DNA from: Trogon surrucura
Lineage: Eukaryota > Chordata > Aves > Trogoniformes > Trogonidae
Assembly (NCBI GenBank): GCA_020746105.1
Contig: CM036617.1
Span: forward strand, 144,440,518-144,504,517
DNA: 64,000 nucleotides
Direction: 5' to 3'
Below the pieces are notes generated by a model. The model worked only from the letters and a program-made list of their open reading frames with translations, was not told the origin of the DNA and ran no database searches. The translations under genes and the position numbers were made by a program. Shown here one piece after another: positions 11,030 to 22,779 of the stretch (its first letter is position 1; each line of letters starts with the position of its first letter).

Positions 11030-13770
11030 AGCACATCTAGCACACGTTTGATCCTATTGCTACCCACGCACCAAACCATTTTCTCAGTTAGTCATCTTTC
11101 CCTACCCTCCTTCTCAATGCAAACATTGCTTTTTAGCACTCACGAAACTCATCTCTGTTGTGTGTCTTACATAACTTATTTCGACACAGAGAGTTGTGCC
11201 ACAAATGGAGTGGACACGTGATACTCCGATCAGCCTCTGATAGCCGTCTTAGACATCAGCACAGCTTCCTGGGTGCGTGTTTCTAACTGCCACACGGACA
11301 TACATCACTTACAGAAACCTGGGACTCTTATGTGCCCCTCAAGGATTTCAGCTTCTTCCTGCTGCTGGATCATTCTCATCACATGCCTCCCTCTACAACT
11401 CTGCCAGTCACGTAAACACAACTCTCACTGAACGCATCTGTCTCTGACCTGAGCACAAACCCAGCATCTCATATATCTCTGCACTTATTGTCACTGTCTA
11501 TGTGCACTCACCTGTGCTTCCTACTTGCTCTCCCCTTGCACTTAACTCCCACCACACTCTCATGTTGCTATGCATGCATGTACGGCCCCTTGCACACCCA
11601 GCCAACCTCTCTTAAACTAAGAGGCAGATAACTACAGATGGCTTAAGCCGTCATAAACTTTTCTCACTCCTCATCACTCTTCCCTCCCCCATAAGCTGTT
11701 TTCCTTCTCACAGGCCCCACACCCAAGTCTGCAATCCTTACCTGTACTTCCCTCGTTTACTCAGAGCATACTCTGTGCACAAATCCCTCTTATCAGACAC
11801 AACTTTTCACTCCTTTCACCTTCCCTTCAACAGTACTTACAAGCAGCACAAACTGGCAGGTACCTCCCTCGCGCACACACCGTCATGTGTCAACCTACGC
11901 TAAGCTTCTCACCTCTCGTAGCATGAACTGTCATTCCCATTCACTTCCACTTCATGCCCTACAACTCCTAACTCTACTCGCCTCTCCTCACACTTCACAC
12001 TTTGCTTTTGACCTTAGTACAGCCACGTGGCTTATATGGCTCTCCAGGTACTTATCCCTCCCATTCCTTCACCTCCTACCCCTTTGTATCTTTAGTCATT
12101 TCTCTGAGAGCACATTTGTTCCATTCCCTCTTGTTGCTCCACTTTGTCAGTATCTGCCAGTATTGGGGGTTGGACTAGATGATCTTTGAGGTCCCTTCCA
12201 ACCTCTAACATTCTGTGATTCTGTGATCTACCACAGAAATATAAGCACATTTGTTGCATCTCTCTTAACATAAAATCACTCTTTTTTTGTTTGTGCATGT
12301 GTTCTCCTTCTCCCACACCCTTCACATTATTCCTTACTTTCCATTATGTTCCTCAGCTGCTTCCCCTGTAACATATTGTCTGTTCTTCCCCCATGTTATT
12401 GCAAATACCCAGTAAAGAGGCATCCTCCATTTCTACTGGTATCTACTCCTGCACCTTTGCACTACTTTCTCTGTTTGCCTACAAAGCAGTACAAATCCAA
12501 ATTTCCTCTCATCCTGTGCTCTCTTGCCCCACCTTTTGCCAAGGCATCTTTACAGAAAACTAGCTCTTAATATCATCCTCTGGTCTCCTGTATTTTTCCC
12601 CAGTCTCATGTTTCTTAAGACCTGTCACAGCTTTATACTTCTGTGACAGTTTGCCCTGTCCCTGTGATTTCCACTATCTTGCATTCCCTCAGAGTACCTT
12701 TGTGTGCTTTTTCCCCAGTTGTGTCTAGCCATGTAAACAGACAGCACACCCCAGCAGGCTTCCATCCTCCTCTGAAATTTCTCTGAGCAACTAGCCCTTC
12801 AGACCTTTATAGCTCCCTATACCCTTTTCTTATCACCACACCCTATCTCCATACAGCTCAATTTTTCCCCTGCCTTTCTCTTCTCAGCATATGTTTCCAT
12901 CACCACACAAGCGTTTCCTTTCATGCTCTAATACCTTCCTCGCAAATACATCCTCGTATCTATTTCTTGACAGAGTGAAAGGTGTCTCCTTTAGACGCCA
13001 CCCACAAGCATCATGTAGCTGATTGTTTTCCATACCTTTCTCCAAATAGACAATCATTCACAGTTTTCTTCCTCCTCCAAACATCCTTTGTGCCCTGTGC
13101 TTTCACCTTTCTCCCTCCACTCCCACTCCATACCCTACCTCCCCCTTGCAGATACGAGCATCCTTCTATGTCCCTTTCATATCCTTACCCAGCCTCCAGT
13201 CTGCACCTTTTCCCATCCCTCTCAAGTGTTACTTCCCTTTCTGAGCTCCTAAACTTTTTCCCACCCACAAAGATCCTCTTTGTACAGCTGGCCTGCGGCA
13301 GTTCCCCTTTTAAGCTGACCACCTTTGCATGGCTCACCTGCCCTTATTACCCCAATGAACAGCACTCAGTACATAGCAGTTTACATTCAGTACATACGCT
13401 TTCCCTCAAAACTCTTTACATCTGTCTTTCTATGTACCATTTAGTTCTTCTTTGCCAGGAAAGGAAAAAAAAAACCACTTAAAAATCCCGAACTTACATG
13501 TATTTTGTACTTCGGTATATATCACTTGTCTACACAAAGCACTCCCCTCCTGACTCTGCTGGACATACATCTTTTTCTCCCCATATATTGGGTTCATCAC
13601 CTGCAATCACATCTAGTTTTCCTGCCCCCACCATGCTTATACACAGAGCTCCTGGTACTGACACGTGTATCTAAGACCAGTCTTTTTACTACTAGCAGCT
13701 GGAACCATGCCGAACTCTCTTCCATTCTCTGCTGCTTTTGTCTGCCTTGCCACAAAGTGAGTTTTTCTTC
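11030..13770 (+). other. 2.7-kb pyrimidine-rich strand-asymmetric domain
   Basis: The plus strand is dominated by C and T. Counting single 60-base lines, purines make up 17 of 60 at 11641, 14 of 60 at 12421 and 12 of 60 at 13081. The skew explains the long stop-poor plus frames (for example 12982-13482), because TAA, TAG and TGA are purine-bearing. Those translations are Ser/Pro/Leu/Phe-rich with no domain, so I do not call them genes. No regular tandem period is visible by eye. A CR1 3' end (12164-12227) interrupts it. It could be a decayed pyrimidine satellite or a long asymmetrically mutated transcript. Confidence 0.7.
12164..12227 (+). mobile_element. CR1 LINE, minimal 3' end
   Basis: Plus-strand CR1 3' terminus: gggggttggactagatgatc, then gaggtcccttccaacctcta, ending in attctgtgattctgtgat, the tail octamer repeat. 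About 64 bp survive, a heavily 5'-truncated insertion. Its upstream neighbour is pyrimidine-rich sequence unrelated to CR1. Confidence 0.93.
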
Positions 13771-14470
13771 TTGATGCTATTACATTTTCCTTTTTCTTAC
13801 ATCTTATTTATAGGTGTTTCTTGAAGCACTGCTCCACTTAGAGACTTGCACAAATCAGGTATTTCTTTGCCTTAGAATGTCTCTCCTATTTGTCTGGATA
13901 TTTTCCTGAAGGCACAATGTAAAGGCAAACTTTACATATCATTTGCACTCCTCAAGCGACAAATCATATAAGCCTAAGAGCAAAGAGTGCTTTCTGAAAG
14001 GTTGTAGCTCATAACAATTGACTGGACCATAGAGCACACATCCCTGTCTATTTAAAAAAGGGAAGGGGGGAAGGGGAAGCAACCCCCCTCACACACACAC
14101 ATAGAGTCATCTCTAAATAACTGGTTTTGCAACATAGGAACCAGAGAATGTGCGCATAGCAGCCCTATTCAATCCAAAATATCCATCTCTCCAGATACTG
14201 CATATTTATAGTTCAAGAGATAGGACTAACACAGAGCTTTCCCGTTTATTTTAATGAAGGATTAAGAACTGATCAGAAAACTATTTAAACCATTCAAGGA
14301 CTTTTTCCCCTCTTGGCTAATAGCAGTTCAGTGTCTCCATAAGGACTCGCCAGTAACTGACGCTTTAAGCTGCATTTCAGCTGTTTAGATGAGAAACAGC
14401 TTTCTATTTTGCTCTCTATATGTATGTCTGTGTTGATTAGTTGTGTGCTGCATTCCTAGAAGGCACTTAC
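13771..14470. other. noncoding stretch
   Basis: Unique sequence with a GGAAGGGGGG purine block followed by C6 and a short (CA)n run at 14060-14101. No element recognised. Confidence 0.5.
14060..14101. repeat. G-rich/C-rich block and (CA)n
   Basis: GGGAAGGGGGGAAGGGG is followed by a C6 run and a CA microsatellite. The G- and C-runs could pair locally. It is low complexity. Confidence 0.8.
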
Positions 14471-14658
14471 CAAACGCTGGAAATTGCAGCGTAAGAATAG
14501 TTTTCCTGCCATCCTAGCACAGACTTGAGTGTATCTTTTTCACCTAGACACAGATGTGGAGGGAATCCTTTGATCTTCAGTTCCTCCCAGAGAATTTTGT
14601 GTTTGGGTTTGAGGAGAATGGGGATTGATTCAAAGGTCATGAATAAGGTTTCCAGTGT
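14471..14658 (-). CDS. candidate internal exon, low confidence
   Basis: On the minus strand a pyrimidine-rich acceptor (cttgtcttcttgggctttgtatgccag) is followed by 188 nt open in one frame for 62 codons plus 2 nt. It ends at a consensus donor GTTTG|GTAAGT. The peptide starts TLETLFMTFESIPILLKPKH and contains GWQENYSYAAISSV. No family is recognised. Its 5' phase (0) matches the 3' phase of the candidate exon at 15172-15297. It could equally be a noncoding-RNA exon or chance. Confidence 0.2.
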
Positions 14659-14859
14659 CTGGCATACAAAGCCCAAGAAGACAAGAGAGGTCTAGAAATT
14701 GGGAATTTTGACTTTGCTTGTCATGAGCTCTAACTTTCCCTGAGGGCAAGCATGCTACGTATGCCGAGGCTGGTTCTCGCAATCCACGCTCAAGATTTGC
14801 AACTCCTTTTGTTATATCTGAAGTTGCTGGTTTCCCTCTCAAAATAAAACCAAGAGTCT

Positions 14860-15140
14860 CCTTTGCTTTTAGTTCTTAAATCAGATTCCTTTACCACCTC
14901 ATATTTCTCCTCTGTTGTTTTCTGGCCATGGACCTGAACAACAGCGTGCAGAACAGGAGAAGAGAGGAACCTCAGGACCGAAGCAAACTGTAGGGCAAGT
15001 AGGGGTGGGGGAAGGAGGAGGCACAAAGCGAAAGGCAACATTTGGGACAGATCTACTGCTTACGAGACCCCCCCCCTCCTCCCCACTATACTTCTTTAAA
15101 GGATCCCTTTCCCCCCCCCTCCCCTCCCCGCCCTCTTAGG
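14860..15140. other. G/C-run block with minus-strand G-quadruplex potential
   Basis: After GTAGGGGTGGGGGAAGGAGG on the plus strand, C-runs follow at 15068-15084 and 15111-15133. The latter reads C9-T-C4-T-C4-G-C3, so the minus strand has four G-runs with one-base loops, a textbook quadruplex pattern. Such tracts are often near promoters. Here it lies just 3' of the donor of a candidate minus-strand exon. Confidence 0.7.
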
Positions 15141-15171
15141 ACCCTATTAGAAAACGTCAAATTTCCCTTAC

Positions 15172-15297
15172 CGTGGTAGGAGTAACCATGGCATCCGTGT
15201 GAATGTTTCCAGAAAAGTCGACATGAAGAGAAAGGTGGATGTAAATATGTTCATTCAAAGTCCCAAAGTTGGTCTGCTTGGGTTGTGCAGAGTTGCT
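15172..15297 (-). CDS. candidate internal coding exon, low to moderate confidence
   Basis: The minus strand reads an acceptor (ggctcctctcccatag), then 126 nt open in phase 0 for exactly 42 codons, then the donor CCACG|GTAAGGG. The peptide starts SNSAQPKQTNFGTLNEHIYI and ends NIHTDAMVTPTT. It contains an ATG in good Kozak context (GCCATGG at about 15189), so the segment could also be a first coding exon. CpGs in GTCGAC and ACACGG support constraint in otherwise CpG-poor DNA. I do not recognise the protein. By chance 42 codons stay open in one frame about one time in eight, so the case rests on the combination of signals. Confidence 0.28.
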
Positions 15298-15480
15298 CTA
15301 TGGGAGAGGAGCCTTAAACTCTGAGTCCCGTGAACATAATCTGCTCGATTATAACAAACCAGCTCAGCCAGATGGCTCTGTGCTCTGCAGATTAACCCCT
15401 TTATTGCCACGCTCTGCTTTCCCTACCTACCATTTATAATAACCTTGCCCGGTTGGGGAATTTCAGAGAATGAGGTATTT
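15298..15480 (-). promoter_or_regulatory. candidate conserved regulatory or promoter segment
   Basis: Compared with its neighbours this stretch is a mosaic of factor-like words: TTATAAATGG (TATA-like on the minus strand near 15440), CAATAAAGG (CDX/HOX TTTATTG type), GATTAACCCC and CTCGATTATAAC. It lies upstream, on the minus strand, of the candidate exon at 15172-15297. The inference rests on motif texture alone. Confidence 0.2.
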
Positions 15481-16631
15481 TTTTGAAAATCACAAAACCG
15501 TTGTAGAGGTCATTTTTTTTCCCCTGTGTGCTCTAAAAAAACTATCATGTGCCTATTTGCTTTTTTTTTTTTTTTAATCCAATAGACAGCTTTATTCTTC
15601 TTCCTGGCAAAATCTTTTTGTATTATTAAGAACAGTATTAGCACCAGGGAACATTTTAGAGAATTCTTTTGTTAAATCATAACCACCTCTTCCGGACTGC
15701 GATTCTCAGAAGACAAGTATTTTATTGCAGGAATGTCTCTGCGTTTGCACTCTAATGGTCCATCCACTCCCCCCCCCGCTCCAGTTCCCCCTCCCCTTTC
15801 CCCACTCTCTCTCCGTCTCCACATACACACTCACACAGATGCACACGCACAGCCTTTGGTCAAACTGCCAGCATGTGTTGCTATTCTTACCCATAATCAG
15901 AAGTCATTATAGGACATGTAAAACAGGTGAAATTGAGACACAGAACTAGAATGTCATAAGCATCTGCTCTCTCCCTCTTGCTCCTTTTTTTTTCATTTAT
16001 TATTATTACTTCCAAATTTTAGACAAATGTATTTCTTCAGTTAGCATTTCTGTCAATCATGTCCCTTCCCATGACAGAAAAATGTTTGGAGAAATATTCA
16101 CAGACCTTAGGATGGATTTGTGTCCAGATATTCCTCCTGTTTTGATTTGCAGATTAGTCCATTAAGTAAAGGATGGTGAGTGCCAAAAACATGGAAAGTT
16201 CATCAGCAACCAGCAGCGACTGGTTTCCAAACTTTTTATTTAGAGTGATCACAGAGATGGCTGATAAATTTAGCTGCATGCCTCTAAGTCTCCCTCTAAA
16301 TTTACATGCTTAAGTCATCTTTCTTTTCTACTTGATTCAAGCATAATTGAGCAAGTCATAACCATAAGAACGTGGTCACATATGATATGATACAACACTT
16401 CAAATCTGAAGAGTCACCAGACTATTTCCTTAAAAATTCTTCTATTACTAGCTCATAAAGTTTCTTCTTTTGTTATTTAACCTAGAAATGTTTCCTTTCC
16501 CCTTCCTGTATAAAAATGATTATCCCTCTTATACTGTTAAAACATTGTACCATCTTCTTCACAATGCTTTAATGTAGCTAGAGAGTTGTCACAGTTTTAC
16601 TGAAATATTTTCCACTGTGGATTGAAATGCA

Positions 16632-16655
16632 ATTGTTGTTGTTGTTATTGTTGTC
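16632..16655. repeat. (GTT)n microsatellite
   Basis: Short trinucleotide run with one ATT interruption. Confidence 0.85.
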
Positions 16656-17160
16656 CTTTATCCGACTTTTTTCAACCATAAAATAATCTTGTTTGGGGAA
16701 CTCTGAAATCTACAAATCATACCTGTCTCATGAATTCTACCTGAGTTGCTTATTCCCTCTGACTGCCCAGATGGAGAAGGAAAGATTCACCCTTGCCTCC
16801 CTAGAATACTCTATTAAAACTTGCTGCTCTGCCAATCAAAAAACCATGCAAATCTTGAATAGCTCTAGACCCTTTTTGTCCTCATCATTTGGCTGAATGT
16901 TGTTTCCACCCTTTTTAGAGCTTTTTCAGCTTAGAAGGGAATCAGAATCAAATCCTATGTGTGTCCCCTGTCCCAGAACTGCAGTCAGATCTAAAAAATG
17001 CCTAAAATGTGACTCAGCTTTTAATCTCCTGAAGTACACAACAGTGTTAGGAATTGAAAATTTTCCTGTGGCTGGTGAATGCTCTTCTAGAGGTAGGCAA
17101 AGGGTTAAGCATCTGAAGGCAGGCCTAGCCCTGGAACTTTGCATTTGCAGCTAGCCCAGA

Positions 17161-17195
17161 AAAAAAAAAATAAAATAAAGAAAAAAAAAGGAAAA
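17161..17195. repeat. A-rich tract
   Basis: A-runs interrupted by TAAAATAAAG. No recognisable retroposed body precedes it. Confidence 0.8.
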
Positions 17196-18004
17196 TAAGT
17201 AGGCTACAAATAAATGTCCTGGGCAGCAGGACTGCCTGCCTCTGATGGGAGGCAAACCTACCAGAGCCACACATTTTGCACAAGTTGAAGGGTTTTGCCC
17301 TGTACTTGCATCTGGGTCTGTCAGCAATCAGAAGCCTTGTAATTTGAGATGTGACACCTTAATCTTGCCAAATATGTGTGCACTGTAAAAAGCATTGTAG
17401 ACAGGGTGTTTTCACAGCTATAGAAAATGGAGACGTGTTTGGTCATTGCAGTTTTCCAACCTTTCATCTAAAGACGTTTCTGTTGTTCTGAAGCTGTTTT
17501 TTTTCCTAGATATTTTTGCATCTTCATTTATTCTGGGAGTGGTTTTGGTTTGTTTTTAATGCTAAGCTTTAGCACAAGTGGATTTGTTTTACTCATTAAA
17601 CATGTTTCTGAATTTTTGTTGAGAAAAAATAAAGCTCCCAGATGGTCGTCTTATTTTACATGTAGCCCCTGGATCTGAGGTTCCAACATGATAAATAAAA
17701 ATGTTTAACTTTGAACAGATCTTTTTTCTGTCTTGAAAGATTGAAAATATTGCTCAAAGCAAGCTGTAGGAAGTCAGCTTTAAATTCTGGGGATTATAAT
17801 TGGAATGATTACTAGATATTGATCTAATTAATTAGACACTCGATCATACTTCTAAATATGTAACATTTGATATACTTTGAAGAAGTGTATTTTTCTCTGC
17901 ATATTAACAGATATCACGCTAATTGTTTTTGATGTTAAAAAAAATGAATATTTATAGAGAAGACATGCATGTGAGTACGTAAATGGATGAGCTTTGCATT
18001 GGGC

Positions 18005-18108
18005 TTAGTGCACGCCTTGGGTCATGATGAAAGCAGGGAGTTGGTTTTCCCCATCACTCGTTAGCTTTTGCAACAGCTCCACTTTGTGGTTGAAGTCCCG
18101 AATGGATC
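18005..18108 (-). CDS. candidate coding exon with stop, gene not recognised
   Basis: On the minus strand a strong acceptor (caatttccccttttcag) precedes 2 nt and 33 sense codons, ending in TAA (18005-18007). The peptide begins SIRDFNHKVELLQKLTSDGE and ends AFIMTQGVH. Codon third positions are strikingly G/C-rich (CGG GAC TTC AAC CAC ... GTG GAG CTG TTG), unlike the AT-rich surroundings, and it holds CpGs. The frame stays open upstream of the acceptor to an ATG at 18181-18183, so a 59-codon single-exon ORF is an alternative reading. No family recognised and no canonical donor inside. It would be a terminal exon if real. Confidence 0.28.
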
Positions 18109-18189
18109 CTGAAAAGGGGAAATTGTCTGTATGGACACCATCACATTCTTCAAGTTTGTGCTGTTCCCGTGGAGGTTTTGACATGCATT

Positions 18190-20002
18190 GTCAAACACAC
18201 ATCAAACATACGTTCCAACCATATGGTCGTTCATTTATAACACGGTAGTTTTGAAGTAAAGACAAAGAAGCAGAACTGGAAGCAAAAGATTAGCTCTGAA
18301 CATTTTGTCTAAATAACATCTTCAATACTGGAGACTGTTCACCTTTCAAATGTCAAAATCACTTTTGTTCATGTTTCTAGAATTTAATAAAGGGTCTGAC
18401 AACATCTCTAGAAAGTTTCCTTGGCATGCATTGTAAATGTGTTACTAAAAATAAAAATTAATCCAAACGTAGTTTTCTTTAATTGGTGGAAATGGTGGCG
18501 GGAAAGAATAGATTATTTTATATATGTAAGCATTATGCAAGCATTATGCTAAGCATACCAATGGTATCATTTCAGAGATAAAAGAGTTGTTGAAACCTCA
18601 TTGACATTAGCCTTCCATACATTTGCATCAGTGCTGAACTTGAGCCACTAGGTACACTGACCTTTGAGTTTCCTCTACACCTTTGCACCCACGCTAGAGA
18701 AATAAAAGGTACTAGAAAGAAATTCCGAGAATGATTCACAAGCAAGTTCAAATTTAGTTCTGATATGTGGTTCTTGGAAAGTTGTCTTCTGCAGTTTTTC
18801 CTCTTTCATTATAATTACAGTAGCTTATAAGAATTAACATTGTAGGTCAAAGATGACACAGTGAAAACCTTGTAACTAGAGATGCAGATATGAGGAGAGG
18901 TAGGATGGAAAAAATGCAGGACAATAACTAAAAATTAGGGTGACACCCTGAAAACAATTGCTCTTCAGACCTACTCCTACAAACAATACACTTTACAGAG
19001 TTAGCTTTTATGTAGTTCACCCGTAAAACTGTTTTTTTTTTGACTCAGAAATACAAAGTGAGAATAAACAGAATTAGAAATACAATACTAATTAAAATGA
19101 AAATAAGTAACAAGACTGTTTTTTACCTACTATCACTACTAACATTTCTCATGTTAACACACATAAACCAGCAGTATTCAGCCAAATATTTTAAATGTTT
19201 TACATATATTTTTCATTTCAAAGTTTAACGAAATGTAGGAAACTGTACTCCTATATCAAAATAAAGCTATATATTAAGGAATACACAAGAGGACACTTAC
19301 ACTTGCCAATATATACCTATGTTTTGGCAACAGAGTTATGGATCATTACAAATCTCTCTACTGTAGTGATGTGGTACATCACCAGTTTAGCACATATTCT
19401 GGACTTAAGTAATATTTGCCTTTTTTGATGCTATCTAAATTTTCTGGAGACGGTTTTATTGCAGGAATAATTAAGAATTGTGCAGCAGAACAAGGTTAGT
19501 TGATGATAGGCATCATTTTGGGAAACAAAAGAAAATCTTCCTAGTAACAATAGGCATACTTTTAGCCACTACTCATTTGTTATGATTAACAAATTAGTTA
19601 AAGAGAACTCACATGACTATCTGATAAAAAGTACCCTCTTACATAAATGTTAAGAAAAAGAGTCAAATTAAAGCTACATGAAGAAGTTTGGTTGCAGTAC
19701 TTATGTTGGAACCGGGAGAAGGTGCCTTCAGTTTTTCATGATACTAGGTAAGGAAGATGATACTTGAATCACGGCACCATTCTTTTACAAGAAATATAAA
19801 TTCCACACTGAGACATATAAAGTGGTGCCTAGCCTGCAAGACACACACAGGACTCTGGTAAGACGTTGGCTAGGATGTGGGATCCGGTTCTGACCAAGTT
19901 CAAGTCAGAGAAGACCTGGAAAAAGACAGAAGCAATGATTAAATGTGTAATATAGTTTAAAACATAACATATAATGAAAAATGAAAAATTGCAATTGCTT
20001 AC
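18190..20002. other. noncoding stretch
   Basis: AT-rich unique sequence. Nothing recognisable beyond short T-runs. Confidence 0.5.
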
Positions 20003-20060
20003 CAAAAAGCCAGAACTTGTGATGTGTTATGATTTAGAAATTCAAGCTCGTAAAACACTT
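20003..20060 (-). CDS. candidate 58-nt exon, low confidence
   Basis: Minus strand: acceptor ctggtctcttctctgcag, 58 nt, donor CTTTTTG|GTAAGC. Only one frame is open and reads VFYELEFLNHNTSQVLAF. At 18 codons the open frame is uninformative. The two splice motifs are the only support. Confidence 0.12.
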
Positions 20061-21513
20061 CTGCAGAGAAGAGACCAGCTCTCATCCTGAATGACTGCGA
20101 TAAAAATTGATAAATTGCAGCAAGACAGGTTCAAGTTAGATGTGAAGAAAAACTGAAGAGCCCAAACTCCAGAACCGGTTTGCTGGGGCTGCTGTGATTT
20201 CTGCCTCATTGGCACCAACAAGATAAAGAAATCTGTCAAGACTCACAAGGCCGTAACTGATACCCTACTGGGGCAAGGGAAGGTCTAGACAGTCTCTCTC
20301 AGCCCATCTTTCTCATGACGGTATGACTTTCTATAAGATCATGTACTTAGTGCTCTGATCTAGCTTTTGAAGAAAAATCCCCAGTTAAATCCTTCAGGAA
20401 GTTTCTTTTTCATGTACATGTAACTTCGTTTGGGATATCAGACTTTATCACTGGGGGAATTGGTTGCTACACACAGCAGAGCTGTTTACTAAAACACTAG
20501 TACACACCAAGACTTCGCCAGCAGAGAAGTAGATCTCACTATCAGTTTTCTCTCCTGGACTAATTCTTCTGTATCTTTGAGATCCAGCAGAACTATAATA
20601 TCTGAAGCAAGTTGAAAGAGAATGAAGCAAAAAAAGACAAACTTTTTTTTTTTTCAAAATAAAATAAAACATATCTAGCATTAAGTCAAGCAGTTCCTAA
20701 GCAAAGGCCCTCATAGCACTGCTAGTTTGCCAGCATGGAATGATCCATGTCTGTTATATTCAAGCAGGTAACGCATCACTGAAACGAAAGGCACAGTTCC
20801 ACGCAATAAATCTATTAACACACCAGCCACAGGGAAATGTGTGCTGACTATTGTGTTTACATTCCTAATCTTACTGCCAAATATAGGTCTTCTTCTCATT
20901 TGTCAGTTTTCCCTACTGGAAGAAACAGAAAATAAAGCAAAGAAAGGAAAGTAATATAGTAAAACATTCAGTGAAAACAAATGCTCCCCAGACTTGCTCA
21001 CTGGCTTGCAGGCGGCAACAAAAGTTAGCATAATGATGGAAATACAATTCTTCATAGACTGATTTAGTTAAGAATCTCTCTTTTTTTTTTATGGGGTTTC
21101 TGCTAAACAGAAAAAGTCTTGATTCAAAACACAGCTGACGAGGTGTGTTTAGTAGCAGAAGTCAGCTTTTGAAGCCAGTGAGACATTTCTCAGCACTAGC
21201 TTGTATACCCTGTAGCTAGTGTGTTCTGACCTTACAAGGCACTTTTATTTCAATTAAAGCAATTTTTATTTAAACTTTTTATCTGATGAATACTGATGCC
21301 TGTTTGGCTGAGCTTGTACATTTTAATTCTCTAAAAGCTTAGTGTGAAATCACATCTGCTGGAGAAGGGGCAAGGCAGCAAACGTGGCATGGATCAACTT
21401 TCAGGCGGCCTAAAACTGAAAGTCCCGTTTGAGTTAATGCAGATGTACAGACAGGGGGTTTTAAACAGTTCTGGGTCAAACTGTTCTTTCTGCCAATCCC
21501 AGCCTACCTTTTC
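20061..21513. other. noncoding stretch
   Basis: No gene or mobile element recognised. Confidence 0.5.
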
Positions 21514-21539
21514 TTTTTTTTTAAAAAAAAAAAAAAAAA
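21514..21539. repeat. T9A17 inverted homopolymer
   Basis: Nine T followed directly by seventeen A, a self-complementary junction. Confidence 0.9.
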
Positions 21540-22700
21540 TCCAAAACTTAGGCAGTACACTTATCTAGATGACTAAGTACACTTTCAGGGTCTATAGACT
21601 TAATACTATGTATAGATTCCTTAAATGCAAGTGTAAACTCACTGTGATTGTGACCTGTTAGGAAATCCCCAGGTTGAACTGGGACTGTTTCATTGATGGT
21701 CTTCCCAGCAGCTGTTAGGCAGGTCTGGCAGCTGGACCCTTTCAGGTCCATCCCCAGCAGGCAGGCTCTGTGCCCCTACCCTCTTGCAGGCAGGTTGCTA
21801 GCATGAACGTGGGCTGCTCCATGCCCACTGGCCTGCGTGCCGGGGTGTACTTAGCTTATTAGTGTTAGATGTAAGAAGTGATTTCAACAGGGTCTTCCAT
21901 GCACTGTAGCAACAGATCCCCAACACGAACTTCTTAAGGTGAGTTATTGGAAGACTCCAAATTGTGCAAGTGGCATGGGCTTGAGAAAAAAACACACGAG
22001 TTCTAGAGCCTGCTCTCAAACTCAGATTTGCTTTCTGTATGGCAAGCAAGCCTGCAAACACATCTTCTAGTATAGCCACAGACTGCCTCCTGGAACATGT
22101 GGGGCTACAAGGAACAGAGCCTGGAGACAGCACGCAGTGTTGAGCAAAGTAAGTACTGGCAGTATGCATGTAGCACGAGAGACACGCATGAAGATAGCTG
22201 ATCAAAGCTGCACTACACTTGCAGTCAACACCACTCCTTAGGAACTGAGTGATCAAGTGGCAGAGCCTGTTGCATGCTTAGACCTTTTTTTGATCTCAAT
22301 TCAAAAAAAGGGAATACCTTTTTCCCATTGCCATGTGTCTCATTTTTAACCAAGTAAATCAGCAAATGTTTTTCACCCAGAACCCATCTTACCCTAATTT
22401 TATTTGGAGGGAGAGGAAGAAAAGATTCAACCTGTAAGGAATCAGGAATAAGAAGGAAAGAAGCAAAGGCATAGAGGATTTAAAAGTTATAATTTCTTCT
22501 CAATCTGAAGACTTTATGGCATGGCATCTCTAGGCTTTTGAGCCCATATGTTACCATAGGAGGAGGGGAGCAAAAGAAACTGAGTGGAAAAGATAGCAGG
22601 TTCTTTTGATTGAATAGTACTACTAACAGTGAGGTTGATCGGGCTTCAGGTTGTCCATGCCTAAATCTAAATTTAAGCTCTTAGTTTATAGCTAACCCTT
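21540..22700. other. noncoding stretch with long minus-strand open frames
   Basis: Minus frames at 21548-21751 (67 codons) and 21798-22256 (152 codons) are open, but they lie in different frames and have no recognisable domain. They sit in a locally GC-richer patch (21700-22200) where stops are rarer. I treat them as chance frames or decayed repeat. Confidence 0.4.
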
Positions 22701-22779
22701 CTGCCCCTTAAGGCAACTCATGACAAATATTGTTCTGCTACATGATCATGGTAAATCTCTCTTCCCGAATGTCATCGAT

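Larger units (their letters stand above)
15481..18004. other. noncoding stretch
   Basis: Contains T15 at 15561-15575, a (GTT)n run at 16632-16655 and an A-rich tract at 17161-17195. The tract at 17161 follows unique sequence and could be a decayed retroposition tail. No gene or mobile element recognised. Confidence 0.5.

Noticed and set aside
12982-13482. 166-codon plus-strand open frame (and others at 11887-12189 and 12346-12570)
   Set aside because: They lie in the pyrimidine-rich domain, where stop codons are depleted by composition. Translations are low-complexity Ser/Pro/Leu/Phe with no domain.
20240-20260. 21-nt minus-strand insert between a strong acceptor (cttcccttgccccag) and GTGAGT
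   Set aside because: Too short to test by frame, and joining to the next candidate exon creates a stop.
21798-22256. 152-codon minus open frame
   Set aside because: No domain, no codon bias and no splice or promoter context. Lies in a locally GC-richer patch.
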